Of a stretch of 64,000 bases of DNA, positions 40,957 through 49,995 are shown piece by piece. The stretch comes from Hoeflea sp. GTDB taxonomy: Bacteria > Pseudomonadota > Alphaproteobacteria > Rhizobiales > Rhizobiaceae. Within the stretch, counting starts at the first letter, position 1. Each line of letters starts with the position of its first letter. The notes below the pieces were generated by a model that was not told where the DNA came from, made no database searches, and worked only from the letters and a program-made list of their open reading frames with translations. The translations under genes and the position numbers were made by a program. The stretch is taken from positions 124,001 through 188,000 of the forward strand of contig JAHRFE010000013.1 in NCBI GenBank assembly GCA_019084245.1, given 5' to 3'.

Positions 40957-41078
40957 CCCCTCAAGGGGGAGGGGCTCAGACGCCGCACCCACTTTTTCCA
41001 GCTTCAAGCTCCCGGCTCACAGAGCACCGATGTTGGAAAACAGGGGCTCCGCAAGTTAAGCCCCTCCCCCTTGAGGGG
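40957..41078. repeat. C/G-rich palindromic element between cobL and cobI
   Basis: Perfect 20-bp inner arms (CCCCTCAAGGGGGAGGGGCT and its reverse complement at 41059-41078) enclose 82 bases. The right side continues with GGGGTTGGGGTGGGGG, and the left has a related CCCCAACCC block at about 40910. It is of the same family as the element within cobN. Confidence 0.85.
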
Positions 41079-41141
41079 AGGGGTTGGGGTGGGGGTAAGA
41101 CCCAACTACGAAATCCAAGGTTTGGGCAAAGGACCGAGTTC

Positions 41142-41870
41142 ATGACCGGCAAACTCTACGGCCTTGGCCTCGGCCCGGGCGACCCGGATCTGATCACGCT
41201 TAAGGCCCACCGCATCCTGCAAAGTGTCCCGGTGATCGCCTGGCCCGCGCCCGACACCGGACCAAGTTTTGCCCGCGCGATCGCCGCACCGCATCTTCCC
41301 GGCGCGCAGGTGGAAATCCCGATCGTGGTGCCGATGCGCACCGAGCGGTTTCCGGCGAAGGACGTCTACGACAAGGCCGCAGGCGAAATTGCCGCGCATC
41401 TGGATGCGGGCCGCGACGTCGCCGTGCTGTGCGAGGGCGACCCGTTTTTCTATGGCTCGTTCATGTATGTGTTCGAGCGGCTGGCGGCCTCGTATGAGAC
41501 CGAAGTGGTGCCGGGCGTCTCCTCGATGATGGCTGCGGCGAGTGCCGCGGGGCGTCCGCTGGCGGCGCGCAACGATGTGCTGACCGTCGTGCCCGGGCCG
41601 CTCGACGATGCGGAGCTCACAAATCGAATCAACGCGGCGGATGCATTAGCGATCATTAAGATAGGCAGGCATTTCAAGCGCTTGAGGGCGCTGATTGAAA
41701 GATTGAATCTGCTACCTCATGCAATTTATGCGGAACGCGTTTCGCTTGGCGCGGAACGGCTGATGCCACTTGCAGAGGTGCCGGAGGACACGGCGCCCTA
41801 TTTTTCGATGATCCTCATCTACAAGGGCGGCGAGGACTGGATCCACGCGCTGCCCGGGAGCAAAGCATGA
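41142..41870 (+). CDS. cobI: Precorrin-2 C20-methyltransferase
   Basis: This 242-residue SAM-dependent methyltransferase of the CobI/CbiL family has the N-terminal LYGLGLGPGDPDL and the glycine-rich CEGDPFFYGSF. ATG 41142 has an AAGGA site 9 bases upstream; a longer open frame upstream crosses the palindromic element and is not coding. Between 41620 and 41740 codon use changes to AT-rich codons unlike the rest. The stop overlaps the cobJ start by 4 bases. Confidence 0.94.
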   Translation: MTGKLYGLGLGPGDPDLITLKAHRILQSVPVIAWPAPDTGPSFARAIAAPHLPGAQVEIPIVVPMRTERFPAKDVYDKAAGEIAAHLDAGRDVAVLCEGDPFFYGSFMYVFERLAASYETEVVPGVSSMMAAASAAGRPLAARNDVLTVVPGPLDDAELTNRINAADALAIIKIGRHFKRLRALIERLNLLPHAIYAERVSLGAERLMPLAEVPEDTAPYFSMILIYKGGEDWIHALPGSKA

Positions 41871-43717
41871 CCAAGACGCCGGCGATCATCATTCTTTCCG
41901 AAGCCGCCTTGCCGATGGCCAGGCGTATTGCCGAGGCTACGGGCGGGGAGGTTCACGGACTTGACCGACGTATATCCGAAAGGGTTGACGTAACCTTTAC
42001 GGACACAGGGTCACATTTGGCCTGTCTGTTTTCACAGGGTCGACCGGTCATCGGTTTGATGGCGGCGGGCGCGATGATCCGGCTGCTGGCGCCGCACCTT
42101 GCCGACAAGATGACCGAGCCGCCGGTGCTTGCGGTCAGCGAGGACGGTTCCGCCGTCGTTCCGCTGCTCGGCGGCCATCACGGCGCCAATAATCTGGCCC
42201 GCGAGATCGCCGCGCTCGTCGACGGTTTCGCGGCGATCACCACTGCCGGCGATCTCAAATTCGGCGTGGCGCTCGATGCGCCGCCGGAGGGGTATGTGCT
42301 CGCCAATCCGCATTCAGCCAAGCAGGCGATGGCCGATCTGGTAGCGGGCGGCAGCGTGCGACTCGAGGGCCATGCGCCGTGGCTCGCCCACAGCGGGCTG
42401 CCATTGTCATCGGACGGCCGGATTGTGCTCGCAGTCTCGGATGCGGCCGTGGCGCCGCCTGAAAACGGCCTGCTGTATCATCCCAGGACCCTCGTGCTGG
42501 GCATCGGCTGCGAGCGCGGTGCGGATGGCGACGAGGCGCTGACACTGGCGCTCGAAAGTCTCGCCGAGGTTGGCCTTGCGCCCCAGTCGGTCGGGCTGGT
42601 GGCGTCCATCGACGTGAAGGCCGACGAGGCGGCGGTGCATCATGTGGCCAGGCATTTCGGCTGCCCGGTGCGGTTCTTCGATGCGGCGACGCTGGAATCG
42701 GAAACGCCGCGGCTGAAGAATCCCTCCAACATCGTCTTCGCCGAGGTCGGCTGCCACGGCGTGGCCGAGGGCGCGGCGCTGGCAGCGGTCGGGTCATCGG
42801 GCGGTCTGGTGGCGGAAAAGCGCAAGAGCCGGCGGGCCACCTGCGCCATCGGCCGGGCGCCCGCGCCTTTCGTGCAAGCCAACCTGCCGGGCAGGGCGCG
42901 CGGCAAGCTGATGGTCGTTGGAATCGGGCCGGGCTCGGACGGTTGGCGCTCGCCGGAAGTCTCGGCAATGGTGGCGGCCTCGACGGATCTTGTCGGCTAC
43001 TCGCTCTATCTCGACCTGCTCGGGCCGCTGGCGGACGGCAAGGCGCGGCATGATTTCGATCTCGGCAAGGAAGAGGCGCGGGTGCGCCATGCCATGGAGC
43101 TTGCGGGCGAAGGCCGTGCGGTGGCGCTGGTCTGTTCGGGCGACGCCGGGATCTACGCCATGGCGACGCTGGTGTTCGAATTGCTGGACAAGTCGGACGG
43201 CGCCGAAGGCCTGACCGATGCGGCGCGGCGGATCGAGATCGCGGTCTCGCCTGGGATCTCGGCGCTGCAGGCGGCGGCTGCGCGCGCGGGCGCGCCTCTG
43301 GGGCATGATTTCTGCACCATCTCGCTGTCGGATCTCTTGACGCCCTGGGAGGACATCAAGCGCCGGGTGACGGCCGCGGGCGAGGGTGATTTCGTCATCG
43401 CCTTCTACAATCCGGTCTCGAAGAAACGCCGCACGCAACTGGCCTGGGCGCGCGACAAGCTGCTGGAACATCGCCCGGCCACCACCCCGGTGATCCTCGC
43501 CACCAATCTCGGCCGTGACGGTGAGTTGATTCGCATCGTTGAGCTCGGGTCGCTCGATGTCGATGATGTCGACATGCTGACCGTCGTCGTGGTGGGTTCG
43601 TCCAATTCCTCGACGGTGACCACCGGCGACGGCCGGACCTGGGTCTACACGCCGCGCGGCTACGCCCGCAAGCAAGGCAGCGCCATGACACACATTCCCA
43701 CTGGAGACGCGGCATGA
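41867..43717 (+). CDS. cobJ: CbiG-CobJ fusion (precorrin-3B C17-methyltransferase with CbiG domain)
   Basis: This 616-residue fusion has a CbiG part at about 1-340 (GLMAAGAMIRLLAPHL, ending near ATCAIGRAPAPF) and a CobJ/CbiH methyltransferase at about 345-610 (VVGIGPGSDGW, CSGDAGIYAMATL, FYNPVSKKRR). CobJ performs ring contraction with C17 methylation. CbiG opens the lactone in the anaerobic route, and CobE-like CbiG C-termini occur in aerobic ones. It overlaps cobI and cobM by ATGA. Confidence 0.93.
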   Translation: MTKTPAIIILSEAALPMARRIAEATGGEVHGLDRRISERVDVTFTDTGSHLACLFSQGRPVIGLMAAGAMIRLLAPHLADKMTEPPVLAVSEDGSAVVPLLGGHHGANNLAREIAALVDGFAAITTAGDLKFGVALDAPPEGYVLANPHSAKQAMADLVAGGSVRLEGHAPWLAHSGLPLSSDGRIVLAVSDAAVAPPENGLLYHPRTLVLGIGCERGADGDEALTLALESLAEVGLAPQSVGLVASIDVKADEAAVHHVARHFGCPVRFFDAATLESETPRLKNPSNIVFAEVGCHGVAEGAALAAVGSSGGLVAEKRKSRRATCAIGRAPAPFVQANLPGRARGKLMVVGIGPGSDGWRSPEVSAMVAASTDLVGYSLYLDLLGPLADGKARHDFDLGKEEARVRHAMELAGEGRAVALVCSGDAGIYAMATLVFELLDKSDGAEGLTDAARRIEIAVSPGISALQAAAARAGAPLGHDFCTISLSDLLTPWEDIKRRVTAAGEGDFVIAFYNPVSKKRRTQLAWARDKLLEHRPATTPVILATNLGRDGELIRIVELGSLDVDDVDMLTVVVVGSSNSSTVTTGDGRTWVYTPRGYARKQGSAMTHIPTGDAA

Positions 43718-44499
43718 CCGTCTATTTCATCGGCGCCGGACCCGGCGCGCCAGACCTCATCACCGTGCGCGGACTGAAGCTCATCGAGCGCTGCCCGGTG
43801 TGCCTCTATGCCGGCTCTCTGGTGCCCGAGGAAATCGTCAAGGCGGCACCCGAAGGTGCGCTGGTCCGGGACACGGCGCCGATGCATCTCGACGAGATCA
43901 TCGCCGAGATGAAGACGGCGCATGAAGCAGGCCAGGACGTGGCCCGGGTGCATTCGGGCGATCCGGCGATCTATGGCGCGGTGGCCGAGCAGATGCGCCG
44001 GCTCGATGCACTCGGGATCGATTACGAGGTGGTGCCGGGCGTGCCGGCCTTTGCCGGAGCGGCGGCGCGGCTCGCCACCGAACTGACGCTGCCCGAGATC
44101 GCCCAGACCGTGATCATCACCCGCACCGGCATGAAGGCCTCGTCGATGCCGGAATTCGAGCAGCTGGAGATCCTCGGCCAGTCGCGCGCGACCCTTGCCA
44201 TCCATTTGTCGATCCGCAATCTCGACTATGTGCGCCGGGCGCTGGAGCCGTTCTACGGCGCCGACTGTCCGGTGGTGATCGCCTACCGCGCCACCTGGCC
44301 GGACGAGCTTTACATCCGCACCACGCTCGAAGGCATGAAGGAAGAAGTCCGCGCCCACAAGATCACCCGCACCGCGCTCATTCTGGTGGGCAAGGTGTTC
44401 GGCGAGGTGAGTTTCCGCGACAGCGACCTCTACAATGCGGACTATTCGCATGTGCTGAGGAATGTGGGGAAGAAGAAAGCGAAGGCGAAGGCCGTCTGA
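43714..44499 (+). CDS. cobM: Precorrin-4 C11-methyltransferase
   Basis: This 261-residue CobM/CbiF has N-terminal Y-F-I-G-A-G-P-G-A-P-D, HSGDPAIYGAVAEQ and PGVPAFAGAAA. It is the last gene of the plus-strand cbiX-cobM run and ends 3 bases before the convergent YjbR-like gene. The C-terminus is Lys/Ala-rich (KKKAKAKAV). Confidence 0.95.
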   Translation: MTVYFIGAGPGAPDLITVRGLKLIERCPVCLYAGSLVPEEIVKAAPEGALVRDTAPMHLDEIIAEMKTAHEAGQDVARVHSGDPAIYGAVAEQMRRLDALGIDYEVVPGVPAFAGAAARLATELTLPEIAQTVIITRTGMKASSMPEFEQLEILGQSRATLAIHLSIRNLDYVRRALEPFYGADCPVVIAYRATWPDELYIRTTLEGMKEEVRAHKITRTALILVGKVFGEVSFRDSDLYNADYSHVLRNVGKKKAKAKAV

Positions 44500-44502
44500 T
44501 TC

Positions 44503-44853
44503 TTAGTTTTCGGGCGCTTCCGGCAGTTCTGCCTGGCGCTTCTTCGGCAGGTTCGCGCGGACCAGGCGGTAGGACTGAAGGATGCGGCCGCGCAATTCTC
44601 CCGGCTCCATGCCCCAGTCGAGCAGCACCCATGAGGCATGAAAATAGGGCGCCTTGGTTCCGGCGCCCATCTCGATGAGCATCGCGGCTGTCTCGACGCT
44701 GTCGGTCTTGACCGCCACGCCCGGCGTCACCGCGCCGATCGAGGCAAACATCTTGCCGCCGACCTTCCAGGCGTCGTGCCCGCCGCCCCAGGGATCGGAC
44801 ACCTCGGCGCCCGGCAAGGTCGCGCAGATGGAATTGACGATGTCGCGGCTCAT
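44503..44853 (-). CDS. MmcQ/YjbR-family protein
   Basis: This 116-residue protein of the MmcQ/YjbR family (CyaY-like fold) has DPWGGGHDAWKVGGKMFA near the N-terminus and SYRLVRANLPKK at the end. Family members are suspected to bind nucleic acid, but no precise role is established. It lies on the opposite strand inside the cobalamin cluster and is probably not part of the pathway. Confidence 0.85.
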   Translation of the reverse strand: MSRDIVNSICATLPGAEVSDPWGGGHDAWKVGGKMFASIGAVTPGVAVKTDSVETAAMLIEMGAGTKAPYFHASWVLLDWGMEPGELRGRILQSYRLVRANLPKKRQAELPEAPEN

Positions 44854-44936
44854 TGGCGTTTTCCTGCAATTCGGTTCCGTTGCTGCCAGTATCTATGCGG
44901 CCGCCGTACATGCAATCCCGGCGCACTCCAAAGGGT

Positions 44937-45629
44937 TTACTTCAGTCTCGACACCATGATCACCGGCAACCCCAGTTGCCTTGCCGCCTCGATCTTGGCG
45001 TAGGCCGCCGGGCCGCCGGAATTTCGGCAGACAATATGGGTGATGGAATGGGCCACCAGCAGCATCGCTTCCACCGCCGCCGTGTCGCCGGGCCGTCCCA
45101 GCACCAGCGCATGGTCGTGGAGGTCGAGCGGGGTTTCCGGCCGGTCGATCATCCTCACCACGAAATGCACGTCTTCGCGCGAGGCAAACACGCCGATATG
45201 CTGGGAGCCGAGCGCCAGCAGTACGCGGGCGCGGGGCGGGATGGCGTCGCGAGCGGCTTCCAGCGTCTCCACCTCGATCCAGTCGTCGCCCGGCTCTCTC
45301 GCCCAGGGGTTTCGCGTGCGGATGTCGAGGGCCACGCCAGTGATCCGGGCGGCTTCAACCGCGTTCAGGCTGATCTGGCGGGCGAAGGGGTGCGTGGCGT
45401 CGATCAGTCTGGTCACGCCGTTGGCTCGGATGTAGTCGGCCAGTCCCTCCGCACCGCCGAAGCCGCCGGTGCGGACTTCTCCCGCTAGCGGCGCGGGCTC
45501 CTTGGTGCGACCGGCGAGCGAGGTGATGATGCGCGCCCCGGGGTTTGCCGAGACGAGGTCCCGGGCAAGCTCCGTCGCTTCCCGCGTGCCGCCGAGGATG
45601 AGGATGGTTTCGTTGGTCTTATCGGGCAT
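44937..45629 (-). CDS. cobK: Precorrin-6A reductase
   Basis: This 230-residue NADPH-dependent CobK has N-terminal ILILGGTREATELA, LIDATHPFA and IVCRNSGG near the C-terminus. The start at ATG 45629 lies within the end of cbiD (11-base overlap), so the two are translated together. It reduces the macrocycle before CobL acts. Confidence 0.94.
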   Translation of the reverse strand: MPDKTNETILILGGTREATELARDLVSANPGARIITSLAGRTKEPAPLAGEVRTGGFGGAEGLADYIRANGVTRLIDATHPFARQISLNAVEAARITGVALDIRTRNPWAREPGDDWIEVETLEAARDAIPPRARVLLALGSQHIGVFASREDVHFVVRMIDRPETPLDLHDHALVLGRPGDTAAVEAMLLVAHSITHIVCRNSGGPAAYAKIEAARQLGLPVIMVSRLK

Positions 45630-46728
45630 GGGCCAGCAGCTTTCCGCTCCGGTCGGTAACCATGACATCGACTGTGACCGGCGCGCCGCGCAAGGTGTCA
45701 AGCGCCACGGTGCGGGCTTTGGCAGCGATCAGGGCCGGCAGGTCGAGCCCTGCCGCGTGAGTCAATTCAAGCGCTTCGAGTGCGGTGTTGGCAGTCAGAA
45801 TCCGATGCATTAACTCGGCGTCCGCGCCAAGACTTTCCGCCTGGTCCGAGAGCCAGGCCATGTCGACCTGGCTGCGGCCCGAATGCAGGTCGAGCGCGCC
45901 CTGCGCGAGCTTGGTCAGCTTGGCGAAACCGCCGGCGATGGTCAGGCGCTCCACCGGATGAACCCGCAGGTATTTGAGCAACCCGCCGGCGAAATCGCCC
46001 ATGTCGAGACAGGCGATATCCGGCAGCTCATGAAAGGCTTGCGCGGTCTTCTCGGAGGTCGAGCCGGTGGCGCCCAGCACATGGGGAAGCCGCTCGGCGC
46101 GGGCGACGTCGATGCCGCGGTGGATCGAGTGGATCCAGGCCGAGCAGGAAAACGGGTGGACGATGCCGGTGGTGCCCAGCACCGACAGCCCGCCGAGAAT
46201 GCCGAGCCGCGGGTTCCAGGTCTGAAGCGCGAGCTCCGCGCCGTTCTCGATTGAGATCTCGATCTCGATGTCGGCCGCTATGCCGTGTTCCGCGCAGAGA
46301 GCGGTCACAACCGCAGTCATCATCTGACGGGGTACGGGGTTGATCGCCGGTTCACCTGCCGGAATGGGCAGCCCCGCCTTCGTCACCATGCCGACGCCGG
46401 CGCCTGCCTTGAAGACAATGCCCGCACCTTCGGGCAGGCGGCGCACGCGCGCCATCACCAGCGCGCCATGTGTGACGTCCGGGTCATCGCCCGCATCCTT
46501 GATGATGCCGGCCATGGCATGGGTTTCGCCGAGCGACTCGCGCGCCAGCGCAAAGGCCGGCCGCTCGCCCTTGGGCAGGGTGATCTCGACAGGGTCCGGG
46601 AACGCGCCGGTGATGAGCGCGGTCAGTGCCGCCCTGGTCGCAGCCGTTGCGCACGCGCCGGTGGTCCAGCCGCGGCGCAATGCCGTGGCGGGCTTTTCCA
46701 CCCGGATTTCGTTTTCGCCGGCGTCCAT
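45619..46728 (-). CDS. cbiD: CbiD-type precorrin-5B C1-methyltransferase
   Basis: This 369-residue CbiD has RRGWTTGACATAAT, then PKGERPAFAL, TGIVHPFS and VERLTIAGGFAKLTKLA. CbiD belongs to the anaerobic cobalamin route and here probably replaces CobF, which is not in the window. ATG 46728 begins MDAGENEIRVEK. The gene is divergent from cobA, sharing a 109-bp spacer, and overlaps cobK. Confidence 0.93.
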   Translation of the reverse strand: MDAGENEIRVEKPATALRRGWTTGACATAATRAALTALITGAFPDPVEITLPKGERPAFALARESLGETHAMAGIIKDAGDDPDVTHGALVMARVRRLPEGAGIVFKAGAGVGMVTKAGLPIPAGEPAINPVPRQMMTAVVTALCAEHGIAADIEIEISIENGAELALQTWNPRLGILGGLSVLGTTGIVHPFSCSAWIHSIHRGIDVARAERLPHVLGATGSTSEKTAQAFHELPDIACLDMGDFAGGLLKYLRVHPVERLTIAGGFAKLTKLAQGALDLHSGRSQVDMAWLSDQAESLGADAELMHRILTANTALEALELTHAAGLDLPALIAAKARTVALDTLRGAPVTVDVMVTDRSGKLLAHAR

Positions 46729-46837
46729 GTCGCAGTTCCCGGTCGTGTCTTGCCTGTTGCCGTTATAGAGTGCGATTGATACGGGTGTAACCCATGGTGT
46801 TTGGCAGGAATTGCCGCATGAGGATGAAGCGAAAAGC

Positions 46838-47683
46838 ATGAGCGACTGGCAAGCAAATCTGCCGCAGATGAAGCCGGGCGAAGTCTGGCTGGTGGGCGCC
46901 GGTCCGGGCGACCCCGGCCTGTTGACGCTGCATGCCGCCAATGCGCTCGCCCAGGCCGATGTGATCGTCCATGACGCGCTGGTCAATGCCGATTGCCTCA
47001 AGCTTGCGCGCCCCGGCGCCCTAGTGGAATATGCGGGAAAACGCGGCGGCAAGCCGTCGGCCAAGCAGCGCGACATTTCACTGCGGCTGGTCGAACTGGC
47101 CCGCGCGGGGCACCGCGTGCTCAGGCTCAAGGGCGGCGATCCCTTCGTCTTCGGCCGCGGTGGCGAGGAAGCGCTGACGCTGGTCGAGCATCATGTTCCG
47201 TTCCGCATCGTGCCGGGAATCACCGCGGGCATCGGCGGGCTGGCCTACGCCGGCATTCCGGTGACGCATCGCGACACCAATCACACCGTGACCTTCCTCA
47301 CCGGCCATGATTCCTCGGGCCTGGTGCCGGACCGAGTCGACTGGGACGGCGTGGCGCGCGGCAGCCAGGTGATCGTCATGTACATGGCGATGAAACACAT
47401 CTCCACCATCGCCGCCCGGCTGATAGGAGCGGGACGCAGCTCCGACGAGCCGGTGGCCTTCGTTACCGACGCGTCGACCGCAACCCAGAACGTGCTTGAA
47501 ACCACGTTGGCCCGGGCCGCAGACGATGTCACAGCCTCCGGGTTGCAGCCGCCGGCGATCGTCGTGGTCGGCCAGGTGGTGCGGCTGCGCTCGGCGCTCG
47601 ACTGGCTGGGTGCCGCCCAGGGCAGGGTGCTGACACCCGATCCGCTTGGCAATCGCGCTGACGCGCAGAAGGACAGTGCATGA
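46838..47683 (+). CDS. cobA: Uroporphyrinogen-III C-methyltransferase
   Basis: This 281-residue SUMT makes precorrin-2 from uroporphyrinogen III. Signatures are VGAGPGDPGLLTL, RLKGGDPFVFGRGGEE and GIPVTHRD. ATG 46838 is chosen over a TTG at 46811. There is no CysG-type siroheme domain. It overlaps the start of cobB by 4 bases. Confidence 0.95.
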   Translation: MSDWQANLPQMKPGEVWLVGAGPGDPGLLTLHAANALAQADVIVHDALVNADCLKLARPGALVEYAGKRGGKPSAKQRDISLRLVELARAGHRVLRLKGGDPFVFGRGGEEALTLVEHHVPFRIVPGITAGIGGLAYAGIPVTHRDTNHTVTFLTGHDSSGLVPDRVDWDGVARGSQVIVMYMAMKHISTIAARLIGAGRSSDEPVAFVTDASTATQNVLETTLARAADDVTASGLQPPAIVVVGQVVRLRSALDWLGAAQGRVLTPDPLGNRADAQKDSA

Positions 47684-48978
47684 CCGGTTTGATGATTGCC
47701 GCGCCGCAATCGGGTTCCGGCAAGACCACGGTGACGCTCGGGCTTCTCAGGGCCTTGAAGCGGCGCGGCGTGCCGCTGGCGCCCGGCAAGGCGGGTCCGG
47801 ACTATATCGATCCGGCGTTTCATTCCGCGGCGAGCGGCGAGACCTGTCTTAATTATGATCCCTGGGCGATGCGCAGCGATCTGCTGCTCGCCAATGCGTC
47901 GCTGCAGAGCCAAGGTGGGCGCATGCTGGTGGTAGAGGCGATGATGGGGCTGTTCGACGGGGCGGCGGACGGGTCGGGGTCGGCCGCCGATCTCGCCGGT
48001 CTGCTCGGCCTGCCGGTCATTCTGGTGATCGATTGCTCCAGCATGTCCCATTCGGTGGCGGCGCTGGCGCAGGGTTTTGCCAATTTTCATCCCGATGTGC
48101 TGATGCCCGGCGTCATCCTCAACCGGGTGGCAAGCCCGCGGCATGAAGGCATGCTGCGCCAGGCGCTCGAGAAGGCGCGGGTGGATGTGCTTGGCGCATT
48201 GCCCAATGACAACAAGCTGGTGATGCCGCAGCGGCATCTGGGACTTGTGCAGGCGGGCGAAAACGCCATGCTCGAAACCCTGATCGACGATGCCGCCCAG
48301 CTGATGGAAAGCCGCATCGATCTCGACAAGCTTTTGAAGCTTGCACGGCGCGCCCACGCCAATCCGGCGCCTGCCAATATTCGCCGTCTGCCCCCGCCCG
48401 GCCAGAAGATTGCGGTGGCGCGCGACGTGGCCTTTGCCTTTGCCTATGAGCACATGCTCATGGGCTGGCAGCGGCGCGGCGCGGAGATCTCGTTTTTCTC
48501 GCCGCTCGCCGATGAAGCCCCGGCGGCTGACTGCGATGCCGTCATCCTGCCCGGGGGCTACCCGGAACTCCATGCCGGCACGATTGCCGCGGCTGCGAGG
48601 TTTAGATCCGGCATGAGCGCCGCCATCGCCCGCGGCGTTCCGGTCTATGGCGAATGCGGCGGCTACATGGTGCTGGGCGACGGGCTGATCGACGCGGACG
48701 GGACACGCCACGAAATGCTCGGCGCCCTGCCGCTGGTGACGAGTTTTGCCGAGCCGAAGCGGCATCTGGGCTACCGGCGGCTGACGCCGGTGACGGAGTT
48801 TTTCTGGGCCATGGATCTCGCGGCGCATGAATTTCACTACGCCGCCACCGTGTCGGAAGGCAAAGCCGACCGGCTGTTCCAGGCGCGCGATGCGCTCGGC
48901 GCGGACCTTGGCAGGGTCGGGCTCAAGCGCGGCAATGTCGCGGGATCCTTCATGCATGTCATCGACCGGAATGATTAG
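47680..48978 (+). CDS. cobB: Hydrogenobyrinic acid a,c-diamide synthase
   Basis: This 432-residue CobB has the N-terminal P-loop (A-P-Q-S-G-S-G-K-T), KAGPDYIDPAFH and a C-terminal glutamine amidotransferase domain with Cys in YGECGGYMVLG. It amidates the a and c side chains, giving the substrate of CobN. It follows cobA with ATGA overlap and precedes cobC by 3 bases. Confidence 0.95.
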   Translation: MTGLMIAAPQSGSGKTTVTLGLLRALKRRGVPLAPGKAGPDYIDPAFHSAASGETCLNYDPWAMRSDLLLANASLQSQGGRMLVVEAMMGLFDGAADGSGSAADLAGLLGLPVILVIDCSSMSHSVAALAQGFANFHPDVLMPGVILNRVASPRHEGMLRQALEKARVDVLGALPNDNKLVMPQRHLGLVQAGENAMLETLIDDAAQLMESRIDLDKLLKLARRAHANPAPANIRRLPPPGQKIAVARDVAFAFAYEHMLMGWQRRGAEISFFSPLADEAPAADCDAVILPGGYPELHAGTIAAAARFRSGMSAAIARGVPVYGECGGYMVLGDGLIDADGTRHEMLGALPLVTSFAEPKRHLGYRRLTPVTEFFWAMDLAAHEFHYAATVSEGKADRLFQARDALGADLGRVGLKRGNVAGSFMHVIDRND

Positions 48979-48981
48979 ACA

Positions 48982-49995
48982 ATGACCCCTGACCCCATTG
49001 CCCATGGCGGCGCGCTTGCTGACGCGATGGCGCGCCATGGCGGCGCGCCGTCCGAATGGCTTGACCTCTCGACTGGGATCAGCCCCTTCAGCCTGCCGCT
49101 GCTCGAGTTGCCGGCCGACGTCTGGCGCCGCCTGCCGGAGCCTGCCGAAATGCGCCGGGTGTGCGAGTTGGCGCAGCGGCATTATGGCGGCTCGGTGCTG
49201 CCGGTCGCGGTTCCGGGCACGCAGGCCGCCATCCAGCTGCTTCCGTGGCTCACGCCGCATGCCAGCCAGGTGGCGATCCTTTCGCCGACCTACGGCGAGT
49301 ATGAACGGTCCTACCGGCGCATGGATATTGCCGTTGAACCGGTGAAGACACTGGAGGCGTCGGCTGCGACCCAGACGCTGGCGGTAATCCTCGCCAATCC
49401 CAACAATCCCGACGGGCGGGAGACCATGCGCGACGATGTCTTCGGCTTCGCCCGGGCGCACCGACACCGGCTGGTGATCATCGACGAGGCCTTCGCCGAC
49501 ATGCGTCAGGATCTGTCGATGACGGGGGCTGCGGGCATGGAGCCCAATCTCGTCGTGATGCGCTCCTTCGGCAAATTCTTTGGCCTTGCAGGCGTACGGC
49601 TCGGATTTGTGTTCGCAGAACCGCGCCTGGCGTCAATTCTGACGGAACGGATGGGGCCGTGGGCCGTCTCCGGCCCGGCTTTGGCGATCGCTGCGCATGC
49701 TTTTTCGCGCATCGATCTGATTGCGGAGTTGCGCCGGAAGATCGAAGCCGCGCATGCGATGACACGCTCGGCGCTCAACAAGGCTCTCGTGACCATTGTC
49801 GGCGAGACGGCGCTGTTCTTCTATTGTGAAGTCGGCGATGGCGCTGCGGTGCGCGAGGCGCTCGCCAGCCACAAGGTGCTGGTCAGGGCGTTTGATCACA
49901 GCCCCACAAGGATCCGCATCGGCCTGGCGCCGGATGAACTCGCAGCCGTCAGGCTTCGCGAAACCCTGCGGCTCGCGGGTGCGCGAGCTTCGTGA
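48982..49995 (+). CDS. cobC: L-threonine-O-3-phosphate decarboxylase (CobC/CobD family)
   Basis: This 337-residue PLP enzyme of aminotransferase class I/II fold has VILANPNNPDGR, the motif V-I-I-D-E-A-F-A-D and the PLP Lys in SFGKFFGLAGVRLGF. It provides the (R)-1-amino-2-propanol phosphate arm of cobalamin. The stop overlaps the cobD start. The name follows the Pseudomonas denitrificans scheme; the Salmonella name is CobD. Confidence 0.93.
   Translation: MTPDPIAHGGALADAMARHGGAPSEWLDLSTGISPFSLPLLELPADVWRRLPEPAEMRRVCELAQRHYGGSVLPVAVPGTQAAIQLLPWLTPHASQVAILSPTYGEYERSYRRMDIAVEPVKTLEASAATQTLAVILANPNNPDGRETMRDDVFGFARAHRHRLVIIDEAFADMRQDLSMTGAAGMEPNLVVMRSFGKFFGLAGVRLGFVFAEPRLASILTERMGPWAVSGPALAIAAHAFSRIDLIAELRRKIEAAHAMTRSALNKALVTIVGETALFFYCEVGDGAAVREALASHKVLVRAFDHSPTRIRIGLAPDELAAVRLRETLRLAGARAS

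Noticed and set aside
40890-41141. Extended N-terminus for cobI
   Set aside because: The extension translates the palindromic element; the family N-terminus and ribosome site support ATG 41142.
47281-49467. 728-codon minus-strand frame across cobA-cobB-cobC
   Set aside because: Antisense shadow of three genes with intact catalytic motifs.
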